Shown here: positions 7,689-13,617 of the stretch, piece by piece
Numbering within the stretch: position 1 is the stretch's first letter
Layout of the letters: every line of letters starts with the position of its first letter
Assembly: GCA_030042575.1 (NCBI GenBank)
Contig: JASHZK010000099.1
Location: forward strand, 1-22,517
Origin: Acidimicrobiales bacterium
Lineage (GTDB): Bacteria; Actinomycetota; Acidimicrobiia; Acidimicrobiales; UBA8190
Length of the DNA: 22,517 nucleotides
Direction: 5' to 3'
Translations under genes and position numbers: made by a program
Notes under the pieces: model-generated
What the model was told of the DNA's origin: nothing
What the model saw: the letters and a program-made list of their open reading frames with translations, nothing else
Databases searched by the model: none

Positions 7689-8831
7689 TCACCCCCGGGC
7701 GTCTCCGAGAACCGCAGCAGCCACAAGCTCCTCCAGATGGGGGGTGTCCCACCACGACAACTGCAGCGCCTTGGCCCGGCGGAAGTAGAGCTGGATGTCG
7801 AACTCGACAGTGAAACCGATCCCGCCGAAGACCTGTTGGGCCATGGCGGTCACGTCCCGGTAGGTCTGGCAGGCGAACAGCTTGGCCATGGCGGCCAGCC
7901 GGCGAGCTTCGGGGCGCCCGGCGCCGTGCGCCCAAGCCGCCTCGTGCACCAGGGTGATGCCCCCGTCGACGGCGGTGGCCGCGTCAGAGAGATAGTGGGC
8001 GATGGCCTGGAACGCACCGAGCGGCTTGTCGAATTGGTGGCGGTCCTTGGCGTATTGAACGGTGATGTCGAGAGCCTGGCCGGCGCCGCCCATGGCCTGA
8101 GCGGCGAGCAGCACGATGCCCTCGTGCATGACCTCATCCCAAGTGGCCCACCCCGAGCCGGCCGGACCGATCCGCTCGGTGGCCGCCGCCGCCACGTCGT
8201 CCAGGTCGACCTGGTACTGGGTGTCGGAAGCGATCGAGAACTGCTGGGTCAGCCGCACGCCGGGGGCGGTGGGATCGATGACGAAGAGGTCGACCTCCTC
8301 GGGCTGGTCGCCCGTGCGGGCCAGGACCACCAGCCGCTGGGCGGCGGCGGCGAACGGCACGTGACGCTTGGTGCCGGTCACTCGGAAGCCGTCGCCATCG
8401 GGCTCCGCCCTGGTGGCGATCCCGGCCGGCCCGAAACCACCCTCTGGCTCCAGCCAGGCCACGCTGAGCACCGAAACGCCCGAAGAGATGGCCGCCAGCC
8501 AATGGGCCTTCTGCTCCTCCGAGCCGGCACGGGCCAGTGCCCCACCGCAGAGAACGGCGCTCACGAAGTGGGGAACGGGCACGAGAGCCCGTCCCAGCTC
8601 CTCGTAGAGGACGATTCCTTCCACGAGCGACATACCTGCCCCTCCGTACTGCTCGGGCAAGAGCAGGCCGATCAGGTCCAGCTCGCCGAACTGCTTCCAC
8701 AGCTCGGCCGGGATCCCCATGGGATCGTCCTCCAGCGAGCGGACGGTGGAGAGGGGACAGTAGCTCTCGCACACCCCGCGCACGGTTTCACGCAGCATCT
8801 GCTGCTCGGGGGTGAACTCGAGATCGATCAC
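7689..8831 (-). CDS. Acyl-CoA dehydrogenase B (FadE-like, probably the non-catalytic partner)
   Basis: The protein has 380 residues from GTG 8831, which follows GAGGAG at 6 bp spacing; reading further upstream gives unrelated text. The ACAD fold is clear: N-terminal helices, LLPEQYGGAGMSLVE, the beta domain with GTKRHVPFAA, then AMGGAGQALDITVQYAKDR, QFDKPLGAFQAI and QVFGGIGFTVEFDIQLYFRRA near the C-terminus. It lacks both the EGT-type C-terminal catalytic glutamate and an evident '-ER' glutamate in the helix after the beta domain. In mycobacterial alpha2beta2 dehydrogenases (FadE26/27 and FadE28/29 types) one subunit lacks the base, so I infer that it pairs with the dehydrogenase at 11046-12227. 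It is the last gene of the leftward operon, 10 bp after the preceding MaoC-like gene. Confidence 0.9.
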   Translation of the reverse strand: MIDLEFTPEQQMLRETVRGVCESYCPLSTVRSLEDDPMGIPAELWKQFGELDLIGLLLPEQYGGAGMSLVEGIVLYEELGRALVPVPHFVSAVLCGGALARAGSEEQKAHWLAAISSGVSVLSVAWLEPEGGFGPAGIATRAEPDGDGFRVTGTKRHVPFAAAAQRLVVLARTGDQPEEVDLFVIDPTAPGVRLTQQFSIASDTQYQVDLDDVAAAATERIGPAGSGWATWDEVMHEGIVLLAAQAMGGAGQALDITVQYAKDRHQFDKPLGAFQAIAHYLSDAATAVDGGITLVHEAAWAHGAGRPEARRLAAMAKLFACQTYRDVTAMAQQVFGGIGFTVEFDIQLYFRRAKALQLSWWDTPHLEELVAAAVLGDARG

Positions 8832-8841
8832 TACTCGCTCC

Positions 8842-9324
8842 TCACGGTCGCCATTGGTCGGTGCGCCGGCGCCAAGGGTTGTCGGACTCGTCGACGGGCA
8901 GGGCCACCCGCACCACGGCGGTGGTCTTCTCCTCGTCACCGACCCGCAGCACCACTGACAGTTGGGCCCAACCACACCCCACCCGGTCGATGACGACGTC
9001 GTCGACCACCCCGTAGAGCTCCATGACGTCGCCCGGGAACACTGAACCTTTCATGCGGAAGGTGACGCGTCCCAGCCGTCCGTGTGGTCCGGTCCAGTCA
9101 GTGACATAGCGCTCGAACCAGGCAGCCTGGTTGGGGGTGTTCAGGAAGATGTCGGGCAGGCCGTTGCGCTCCACTGCGAAGTCCTTGTCGTGGTGCATGG
9201 GCCGCCAGTCCCGGCTGGCCATGGCACCGAGCACCACCGTGGTGGCCGTCACCGAATAGCGGAGCGAGGGCAGCACGTCGCCCTTGGCGACCGAGGAAAG
9301 CAGCAGCTTGGGCGCGCTGGTCAC
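8842..9324 (-). CDS. MaoC-like hotdog enoyl-CoA hydratase subunit (carries catalytic Asp/His)
   Basis: The protein has 160 residues and starts with GTG 9324, overlapping the stop of the upstream gene as GTGA. It forms one hotdog domain. The hydratase-2 signature is visible as SRDWRPMHHD, with the catalytic-type Asp39 and His44 in the D-x-N-P-x-H spacing (Asn replaced by Arg). The later text RMKGSVFPGDVMELYG is the usual central hotdog strand. A single hotdog of this size normally needs a second one to make a hydratase active-site pair, and the neighbouring gene supplies it. By analogy with ChsH1/ChsH2 of the steroid side-chain pathway I infer a heteromeric 2-enoyl-CoA hydratase acting on the product of the dehydrogenases encoded in the same operon. 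Confidence 0.85.
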   Translation of the reverse strand: MTSAPKLLLSSVAKGDVLPSLRYSVTATTVVLGAMASRDWRPMHHDKDFAVERNGLPDIFLNTPNQAAWFERYVTDWTGPHGRLGRVTFRMKGSVFPGDVMELYGVVDDVVIDRVGCGWAQLSVVLRVGDEEKTTAVVRVALPVDESDNPWRRRTDQWRP

Positions 9325-9845
9325 CCGCCCTCCCGCCGATAACCGAAGCCGGTGTAGCTCTCGACGGCCACCAGCTCGTCGTCCTGGTTCCGGTACTCGA
9401 CGTCGATCACCCAGAACCGACCGGTGCCGAGCTTGGTCGTCTTCTCGTCGCTGACCGAACGCAGCACCTGGTGGGTACGCAGCCGGTCACCCGGACGTAC
9501 CGGTTCGTGGAACACGATGGTGTTGTCGGTCATGACCGCCTCGGGGAGCGCCAACCGTTCCTTCAAGTCGAAATGGACCTGCAGGGGCAGACGGGCGGCA
9601 CTGCGACCCGGCGCCCAGTGGTGGGGTCTGAACCACACCGAGATCATGGTGGGGGGAGCTATGGGGCCGCCGGTGATCTCCTCGGCCACCTCGTCCTCCC
9701 AGAACAGCGGGTTGCCGTTCTCGACCGAAGCACAGCTGGTCCACACGTAGCCCCGCTCGACGGGGAACTCCCCCACCTCCTCGTACTGCGCCACACCGAT
9801 CACCGCCTCGACGTCGGCCGGGACGGGAGCCGGACCGGGGCTCAC
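9321..9845 (-). CDS. MaoC_dehydrat_N-like hotdog protein (partner hydratase subunit)
   Basis: The protein has 174 residues and starts with GTG 9845, overlapping the racemase-like stop as GTGA. It resembles the N-terminal hotdog half of MaoC double-hotdog hydratases: an early loop with WTSCASVENGNPLFWED, GGPIAPPTMISVWFRP, and the central strand VFHEPVRPGDRLRTHQ. The D-x-N-P-x-H active-site block is absent; the equivalent region reads VENGNPLFW. It therefore probably gives shape and substrate binding to the complex while the next gene carries the catalytic pair. Overlaps on both sides imply translational coupling and fixed stoichiometry. Its C-terminal text TGRFWVIDVEYRNQDDELV is typical of the family. 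Confidence 0.82.
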   Translation of the reverse strand: MSPGPAPVPADVEAVIGVAQYEEVGEFPVERGYVWTSCASVENGNPLFWEDEVAEEITGGPIAPPTMISVWFRPHHWAPGRSAARLPLQVHFDLKERLALPEAVMTDNTIVFHEPVRPGDRLRTHQVLRSVSDEKTTKLGTGRFWVIDVEYRNQDDELVAVESYTGFGYRREGG

Positions 9846-11026
9846 GCCACCACTCCGGTCTCCATCAGCTCAGCCACCTCGGGAGCGGGAAGCCCGACAC
9901 CGAGGAGCAGCTCTTCGGTGTCTGTGCCCGATGCGGGCAGCATCGCCGGCTCGTCGACCGGCGCCATGCCGGCCAGCACCCGGCCGACCTGCCAGAAACG
10001 CCGTCCTTCGCCGTCGACCGCCTCGATGAAAGCGCCGCGTGCGGCGAAGTGCTCGTCCCCCGCCACTTCGCCGATCTCGAGCACCGGGGCCAAGCAGGTG
10101 TCGGCGGCCGCCAACAGCTCCACCCATTCGTCGCGGCCGCGGCGGGCGAAGGCGTCGGCCAGCACCCGACGCAGCTCGCCTTGGGCCTCGTCGTCGTACT
10201 GCTTGTCCACCCACTGCTCGCAATCGAGAGCGGCGCACAGGTTGGCGAAGAACTTGGGCTCGATGGCGGCCACCGCCAGGTACTTCCCGTCGCCGGCGGA
10301 GTAGGTCCCGTAACAGGCGAACCGACCCGAGAGCACGTCGTGACCCGGACCGACCGTCCTTCCGGTGGCCAGCTGCTCCTCCACGGCCAACGACATGAGC
10401 CACAGCACCCCGTCGGCTACGGCCACGTCGAGGTAGGTACCCACGCCGGAGGAGGCTCGCTGCACCAACGCCGCGCACACGGCCAGAGCCGCTTGCATGC
10501 CGCCCGCCGCCGAGTCGGCCACGGTGGCGCCCGGTAGCGGAGGACCCCCGCCGCCGACTGGCTCGCTCATGGCCAGGAATCCCCCAACGGCCAGATAGTC
10601 GAGATCGTGGCCGGCCCAGGCGGCCCGCGCCCCGTTCTGTCCATAGCCACTGGTCGAGACGTAGACGACGCCGGGATTGCGCTGGCGCACGGCCTGGTAC
10701 CCGATACCGAGTCGCTCGGCCACTCCGGGGCGGAAGCTCTCCACCACCACGTCCGCTTCGGCGGCCAGCACCAAGAAGGCCTCCAATCCCCGGGGACGGC
10801 GCAGGTCGACCTGGAGGCGCCGGGTACCGCGTCCTCCGCTGTAGGCCCAAGACGGCGGCGTCGTGCCCTGGGGCCCGCGGCCGGGCACCGGCCCCACCTT
10901 CACCACCTCGGCGCCGTAGTCGGACAACAGGCGCGTGCAGCGCGATGCCGGGCCGACCGTCGAGAGGTCGAGCACCGTGACCCCCTGTAGAGGTCCGCAC
11001 AAGCCGATGGCACCGGCCACGCCCAT
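9842..11026 (-). CDS. CaiB/BaiF family protein, alpha-methylacyl-CoA racemase-like
   Basis: The protein has 394 residues from ATG 11026; a GTG at 11044 would add six residues. It belongs to the interlocked CoA-transferase III fold: GVTVLDLSTVGPASRCTRLL at the start, the GAEVVKVGP strand, then VVVESFRPGVAERLGIGY. Three residues match those known as acid/base catalysts in mycobacterial MCR and human AMACR: His140 in GHDLDYLAVGG, Asp171 in VADSAAGGM and Glu256 in AIEPKFF. The His and Glu speak for a racemase rather than a CoA transferase. The predicted role is epimerising a 2-methyl-branched acyl-CoA so that it fits a stereospecific dehydrogenase. It sits 19 bp after acyl-CoA dehydrogenase A and overlaps the next gene by 4 bp. 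CoA transferase is the alternative. Confidence 0.85.
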   Translation of the reverse strand: MGVAGAIGLCGPLQGVTVLDLSTVGPASRCTRLLSDYGAEVVKVGPVPGRGPQGTTPPSWAYSGGRGTRRLQVDLRRPRGLEAFLVLAAEADVVVESFRPGVAERLGIGYQAVRQRNPGVVYVSTSGYGQNGARAAWAGHDLDYLAVGGFLAMSEPVGGGGPPLPGATVADSAAGGMQAALAVCAALVQRASSGVGTYLDVAVADGVLWLMSLAVEEQLATGRTVGPGHDVLSGRFACYGTYSAGDGKYLAVAAIEPKFFANLCAALDCEQWVDKQYDDEAQGELRRVLADAFARRGRDEWVELLAAADTCLAPVLEIGEVAGDEHFAARGAFIEAVDGEGRRFWQVGRVLAGMAPVDEPAMLPASGTDTEELLLGVGLPAPEVAELMETGVVA

Positions 11027-11045
11027 CTCGAAAGTCGGCGGCACG

Positions 11046-12227
11046 TCAGAAGTTCTTGGGCAGCCCGAGCTTGCGCCGGGCGATGATGTTCTTCTGGATC
11101 TCCGAGGCGCCGCCTCCGATGGTGTCGATGACGGTGTAGCGGTACGTCGACTCGGCCCGCCCCTCCATGGGAGCGCCGGCGGTCCTGATACGTAGTTGGG
11201 ATCCGGGTCCGGCGATGTCCATGGAAGCGTCGGCCAGGCGCTTGGACAGCTCGGTTGCGTAGAGCTTGTACTCCGAAGCCTCCGTTGTAGGCGGGGCGCC
11301 TCCCCGGGACGAGGCATGGACGAAACGCAGCCCGAGCACGCGGGCCACCTCCGCCTGAGTGGCCATCTGGGCCAGGCGCCGGCGCACGAGCGGGTCGTCC
11401 CTGAGGGGGCGCCCGTCACGACGGGCGCCGGCCACGTACCGGCACAACAGCTCCAACCGCTGGCCGATGGGCGAGAAGGTGAACAAGGTGAAGCGCTCGA
11501 GGTCGAGGGCCTCGGAGATGTACTGAAAGCCGTGGTTGACCTCGCCCACCACGTAGTCGTCGGGCACCCACACCTCGTCGAGGTACACCTCGTTGGTGCG
11601 CTCGTCACCCATGGTCCAGATGGGCTTGACCGTGATGCCGGGATGCTCCAGCGGCACGAGGAACAGGGTGATGCCGAAATGCTTGGGGGCTTCCGGATCG
11701 GTGCGCGCTCCCACCCAGTACCACTCGGCGAAATGAGCCGACGTGGTCCAGGTCTTCTGACCGTTGAGTCGCCAGCCGTCGCCGTCACGGGTGGCCTTGA
11801 GCTGCATGGAGGCGGCGTCGGAGCCGGCGTTGGGCTCGGAGTAGCCCACGGCGAACTCCACCTCGTTGCGCAGGATCTTGGGTAGGAATTCGCGCTTCAG
11901 CTTCTCGCTCCCGTGACGGATGAGCGTCTTGCCGATGATGCCCACACCTTTGCCGATCTGGGGCCCACCTCGGGCGGCCAGGGCCTCGTTGAGCAGGTAC
12001 TCGTAGACCCCGTCGCCCTCCCGGCCGCCGTACTCCTTGGGCCAGGTGATCCCCAGCCAGCCGCGGCGTCCCATCTCGGCCATGAACGCCCGGCGCGCCG
12101 GGGTGTCGACGATCTGGGCCATGTTCTCCCGGGCGAGGTCGAAGACCTCGGGATCGTCGTGATCGTCGAGGAACTGCTCCACCTCGGCCAGGAACGACAG
12201 CTGTTCGTCGGAAAACTCGAAGTCCAT
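11046..12227 (-). CDS. Acyl-CoA dehydrogenase A (FadE-like, probable catalytic subunit)
   Basis: The protein has 393 residues from ATG 12227 (MDFEFSDEQ), with GGAGGAA upstream. In order it shows helical N-domain, WPKEYGGREGDG, the FAD/substrate loop YSEPNAGSDAASMQLKA, NGQKTWTT (155-162), and the beta domain. The helix GFQYISEALDLERFTLF carries Glu244, at the place where FadE26-type subunits carry the catalytic base. The C-terminal signature is IGGGASEIQKNIIARRKLGLP, with Gly where many ACADs have the catalytic Glu of EGT. It is the first gene of the leftward operon. A TAGAAT -10-like box (12292-12297, minus strand) and the palindrome at 12276-12292 lie just upstream. I infer pairing with the dehydrogenase at 7689-8831. 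Confidence 0.92.
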   Translation of the reverse strand: MDFEFSDEQLSFLAEVEQFLDDHDDPEVFDLARENMAQIVDTPARRAFMAEMGRRGWLGITWPKEYGGREGDGVYEYLLNEALAARGGPQIGKGVGIIGKTLIRHGSEKLKREFLPKILRNEVEFAVGYSEPNAGSDAASMQLKATRDGDGWRLNGQKTWTTSAHFAEWYWVGARTDPEAPKHFGITLFLVPLEHPGITVKPIWTMGDERTNEVYLDEVWVPDDYVVGEVNHGFQYISEALDLERFTLFTFSPIGQRLELLCRYVAGARRDGRPLRDDPLVRRRLAQMATQAEVARVLGLRFVHASSRGGAPPTTEASEYKLYATELSKRLADASMDIAGPGSQLRIRTAGAPMEGRAESTYRYTVIDTIGGGASEIQKNIIARRKLGLPKNF

Positions 12228-12275
12228 CTGGGCCTGTTCCTCCGGCCGCCGGCCCACCGACCGGCCGATCCGATT

Positions 12276-12292
12276 TCTGACTGACCGTCAGA
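12276..12292. promoter_or_regulatory. Operator-like palindrome upstream of the leftward operon
   Basis: TCTGAC (12276-12281) and GTCAGA (12287-12292) are perfect inverted arms around TGACC. The same stretch also contains the shorter palindrome TGAC-C-GTCA. On the minus strand it begins exactly where a TAGAAT -10-like box (12297-12292) ends, so a bound protein would cover the transcription start of the dehydrogenase operon. TetR-family repressors of fatty-acid and steroid genes commonly bind such TGAC/GTCA palindromes. No such regulator is encoded in the window, so the regulator class is inference. Confidence 0.5.
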
Positions 12293-12297
12293 TTCTA
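12292..12297 (-). promoter_or_regulatory. Candidate -10 box of the leftward acyl-CoA operon
   Basis: On the minus strand this reads TAGAAT, close to the TATAAT consensus, about 65 bp upstream of the ATG at 12227. No good -35 lies 16-18 bp further upstream, which suggests either an activator or a -10-driven promoter. It abuts the palindrome at 12276-12292. Confidence 0.35.
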
Positions 12298-12370
12298 TTT
12301 GGGTGCAAAGCCGCCCTGCTCGGCACGGACCGCGGGTCCTCATCGAGGGCCGACCTCTGCCCCGGGGAGG

Positions 12371-12403
12371 AGAAAAGTGATATCAATTAGATATCACTTT
12401 TCT
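12371..12403. promoter_or_regulatory. 14-bp perfect inverted repeat upstream of the SPFH gene
   Basis: AGAAAAGTGATATC (12371-12384) and its exact reverse complement GATATCACTTTTCT (12390-12403) flank AATTA. The element is strikingly AT-rich in a GC-rich region and ends 15 bp before the SPFH start codon, just before its ribosome-binding site GGGAGG. It could be an operator overlapping the promoter or, in RNA, a leader hairpin with a T-tract. The downstream gene pair encodes a ribbon-helix-helix protein, a fold that binds inverted repeats, so autoregulation is a reasonable inference. Confidence 0.7.
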
Positions 12404-12418
12404 ATCGAGGGAGGCGGC

Positions 12419-13327
12419 ATGAGCGAGCAGGGACAGGCAGGGGAGCGGGTGCCCGTCGGCCCGAGAGGAACGGGCGTCGCCATGGTGGAACGGCCGGCAG
12501 CCATGGTGACCGGCTGGCTGGGCGTGGCCCTGTTGCTGGCCTGCGTGGCGGGCATGGTGCTGGCCGCGGTGGACGGCGCCGGCGCCTGGGGCGTCATCCC
12601 CTATCTCGTCTTCTTCCTGGGGGCCAGCGGCTTGGTGATCGTGGCGCCCGGACAGAGCAGGGTCATGCAGTTCTTCGGCTCCTATGTCGGCACCGTCCGC
12701 CGGCCCGGGCTGTGGTGGACGTGGCCCCTCACCGTGCGCCGGGCGGTGAGCGTCCGGGTGCGCAATTTCGAGACGGCCCGGCTCAAGGTCAACGACGCCG
12801 AAGGGAACCCGGTCGAGATCGCCGCCATCGTGGTGTGGCAGGTGGCCGACACGGCTAAGGCGGTGTTCGCCGTGGACCACTATCCCGGCTTCGTTTCGGC
12901 GCAATCCGAATCCGCATTGCGCCACGTGGCCAATGGTCATCCCTACGACGACCCCCAAGGTGGAGGAACGTCCCTTCGAGGATCCACCGACGTGGTGGCC
13001 GACCAGCTGGCCCGGGAGCTGTCCGAGCGGGTCTCCTTGGCCGGCGTCGAGATCGTGGAGGTGCGCATCAGCCACCTGGCTTTTGCTCCCGAGATCGCCC
13101 AGGCCATGTTGCGCCGGCAGCAGGCCAGCGCCGTGGTGGCGGCCCGGTCCCGGATCGTCGAAGGAGCGGTGGGGATGGTGGAGATGGCCCTGGAGCGCCT
13201 CACCGAGCAGGGTGTGGTCCAGCTCGACGAGGAACGCACGGCCGCCATGGTGAGCAACCTCATGGTGGTGCTGTGCGGCGACCAGCCACCGGCTCCGGTG
13301 GTCAACGCCGGAACGCTCTATTCGTGA
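12419..13327 (+). CDS. SPFH/Band-7 domain membrane protein
   Basis: The protein has 302 residues from ATG 12419 with GGGAGG just upstream. Two hydrophobic segments (about 30-51 and 56-76) precede a Band-7 domain that begins at [28 protein letters not shown] and continues through [30 protein letters not shown] and the [21 protein letters not shown] block. The C-terminal helix contains [20 protein letters not shown], typical of stomatin/prohibitin-like oligomerising proteins. Such proteins organise membrane microdomains or act as scaffolds for proteases; the function here is unknown. Its stop overlaps the GTG start of the RHH gene (GTGA), so the two are translationally coupled. The inverted repeat at 12371-12403 probably governs the pair. 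Confidence 0.9.
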   Translation: MSEQGQAGERVPVGPRGTGVAMVERPAAMVTGWLGVALLLACVAGMVLAAVDGAGAWGVIPYLVFFLGASGLVIVAPGQSRVMQFFGSYVGTVRRPGLWWTWPLTVRRAVSVRVRNFETARLKVNDAEGNPVEIAAIVVWQVADTAKAVFAVDHYPGFVSAQSESALRHVANGHPYDDPQGGGTSLRGSTDVVADQLARELSERVSLAGVEIVEVRISHLAFAPEIAQAMLRRQQASAVVAARSRIVEGAVGMVEMALERLTEQGVVQLDEERTAAMVSNLMVVLCGDQPPAPVVNAGTLYS

Positions 13328-13536
13328 GCAGCGGCCGCAAGCCGGTTCTTCTGCGCGTCGACCCGGCCGTGCACGACGCCCTGGTCCGCTGGGCGTCGGA
13401 TGACTTCCGTAGCCTCAATGCCCACGTCGAGCTCTTGCTGCGCCGGGCATTGACCGAAGCGGGCCGGATGCCCAGGCAAGCCGCCGGCCTGCCTCGCCGG
13501 GGTCGCCCCCCTGCGGGCGAAGACGGTGGCGCCTAA
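13324..13536 (+). CDS. Small ribbon-helix-helix (Arc/HicB-like) DNA-binding protein
   Basis: The protein has 70 residues from GTG 13324, in the GTGA overlap with the SPFH stop. Residues 6-13 (KPVLLRVD) form the DNA-contacting beta strand, followed by PAVHDALVRWASDDF (helix 1) and SLNAHVELLLRRAL (helix 2). This is the standard RHH layout seen in Arc- and HicB-type proteins. The C-terminal tail is arginine- and proline-rich and probably disordered. There is no toxin-like gene beside it, so I do not call it an antitoxin. Fused translation with an SPFH protein suggests it regulates that operon, perhaps through the 12371-12403 inverted repeat, or is itself controlled by membrane binding. Confidence 0.85.
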   Translation: MSSGRKPVLLRVDPAVHDALVRWASDDFRSLNAHVELLLRRALTEAGRMPRQAAGLPRRGRPPAGEDGGA

Positions 13537-13604
13537 GCGAACTGTCTTCGCCCACCGTCGGACGCACTCGAACCTCGATTGGGCCCGCCCCGGGGGAGCC
13601 CGAT

Positions 13605-13610
13605 TACCAT
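13605..13610 (+). promoter_or_regulatory. TANNNT -10 box for leaderless transcription
   Basis: TACCAT ends 7 bp before the ATG at 13618, and no ribosome-binding site is present. In actinobacteria a TANNNT box 6-8 bp before the start codon usually means that the mRNA begins at the A of ATG. Confidence 0.5.
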
Positions 13611-13617
13611 TTCCCCG

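Noticed and set aside
7389..8993. 534-codon plus-strand open frame
   Set aside because: It is antisense to acyl-CoA dehydrogenase B and out of frame with the YgjP-like gene; the translation has no domain and is typical of high-GC shadow frames.
11027..11788. N-terminal extension of the racemase-like frame to 648 codons
   Set aside because: The extension overlaps dehydrogenase A out of phase and is Arg/Pro/Ser-rich noise; the family start is at the ATG at 11026.
13324..13536. Antitoxin of a toxin-antitoxin pair
   Set aside because: The RHH fold fits, but its coupled partner is a 302-residue SPFH membrane protein and the next gene is an acyl-CoA module protein; no toxin-like ORF is adjacent.
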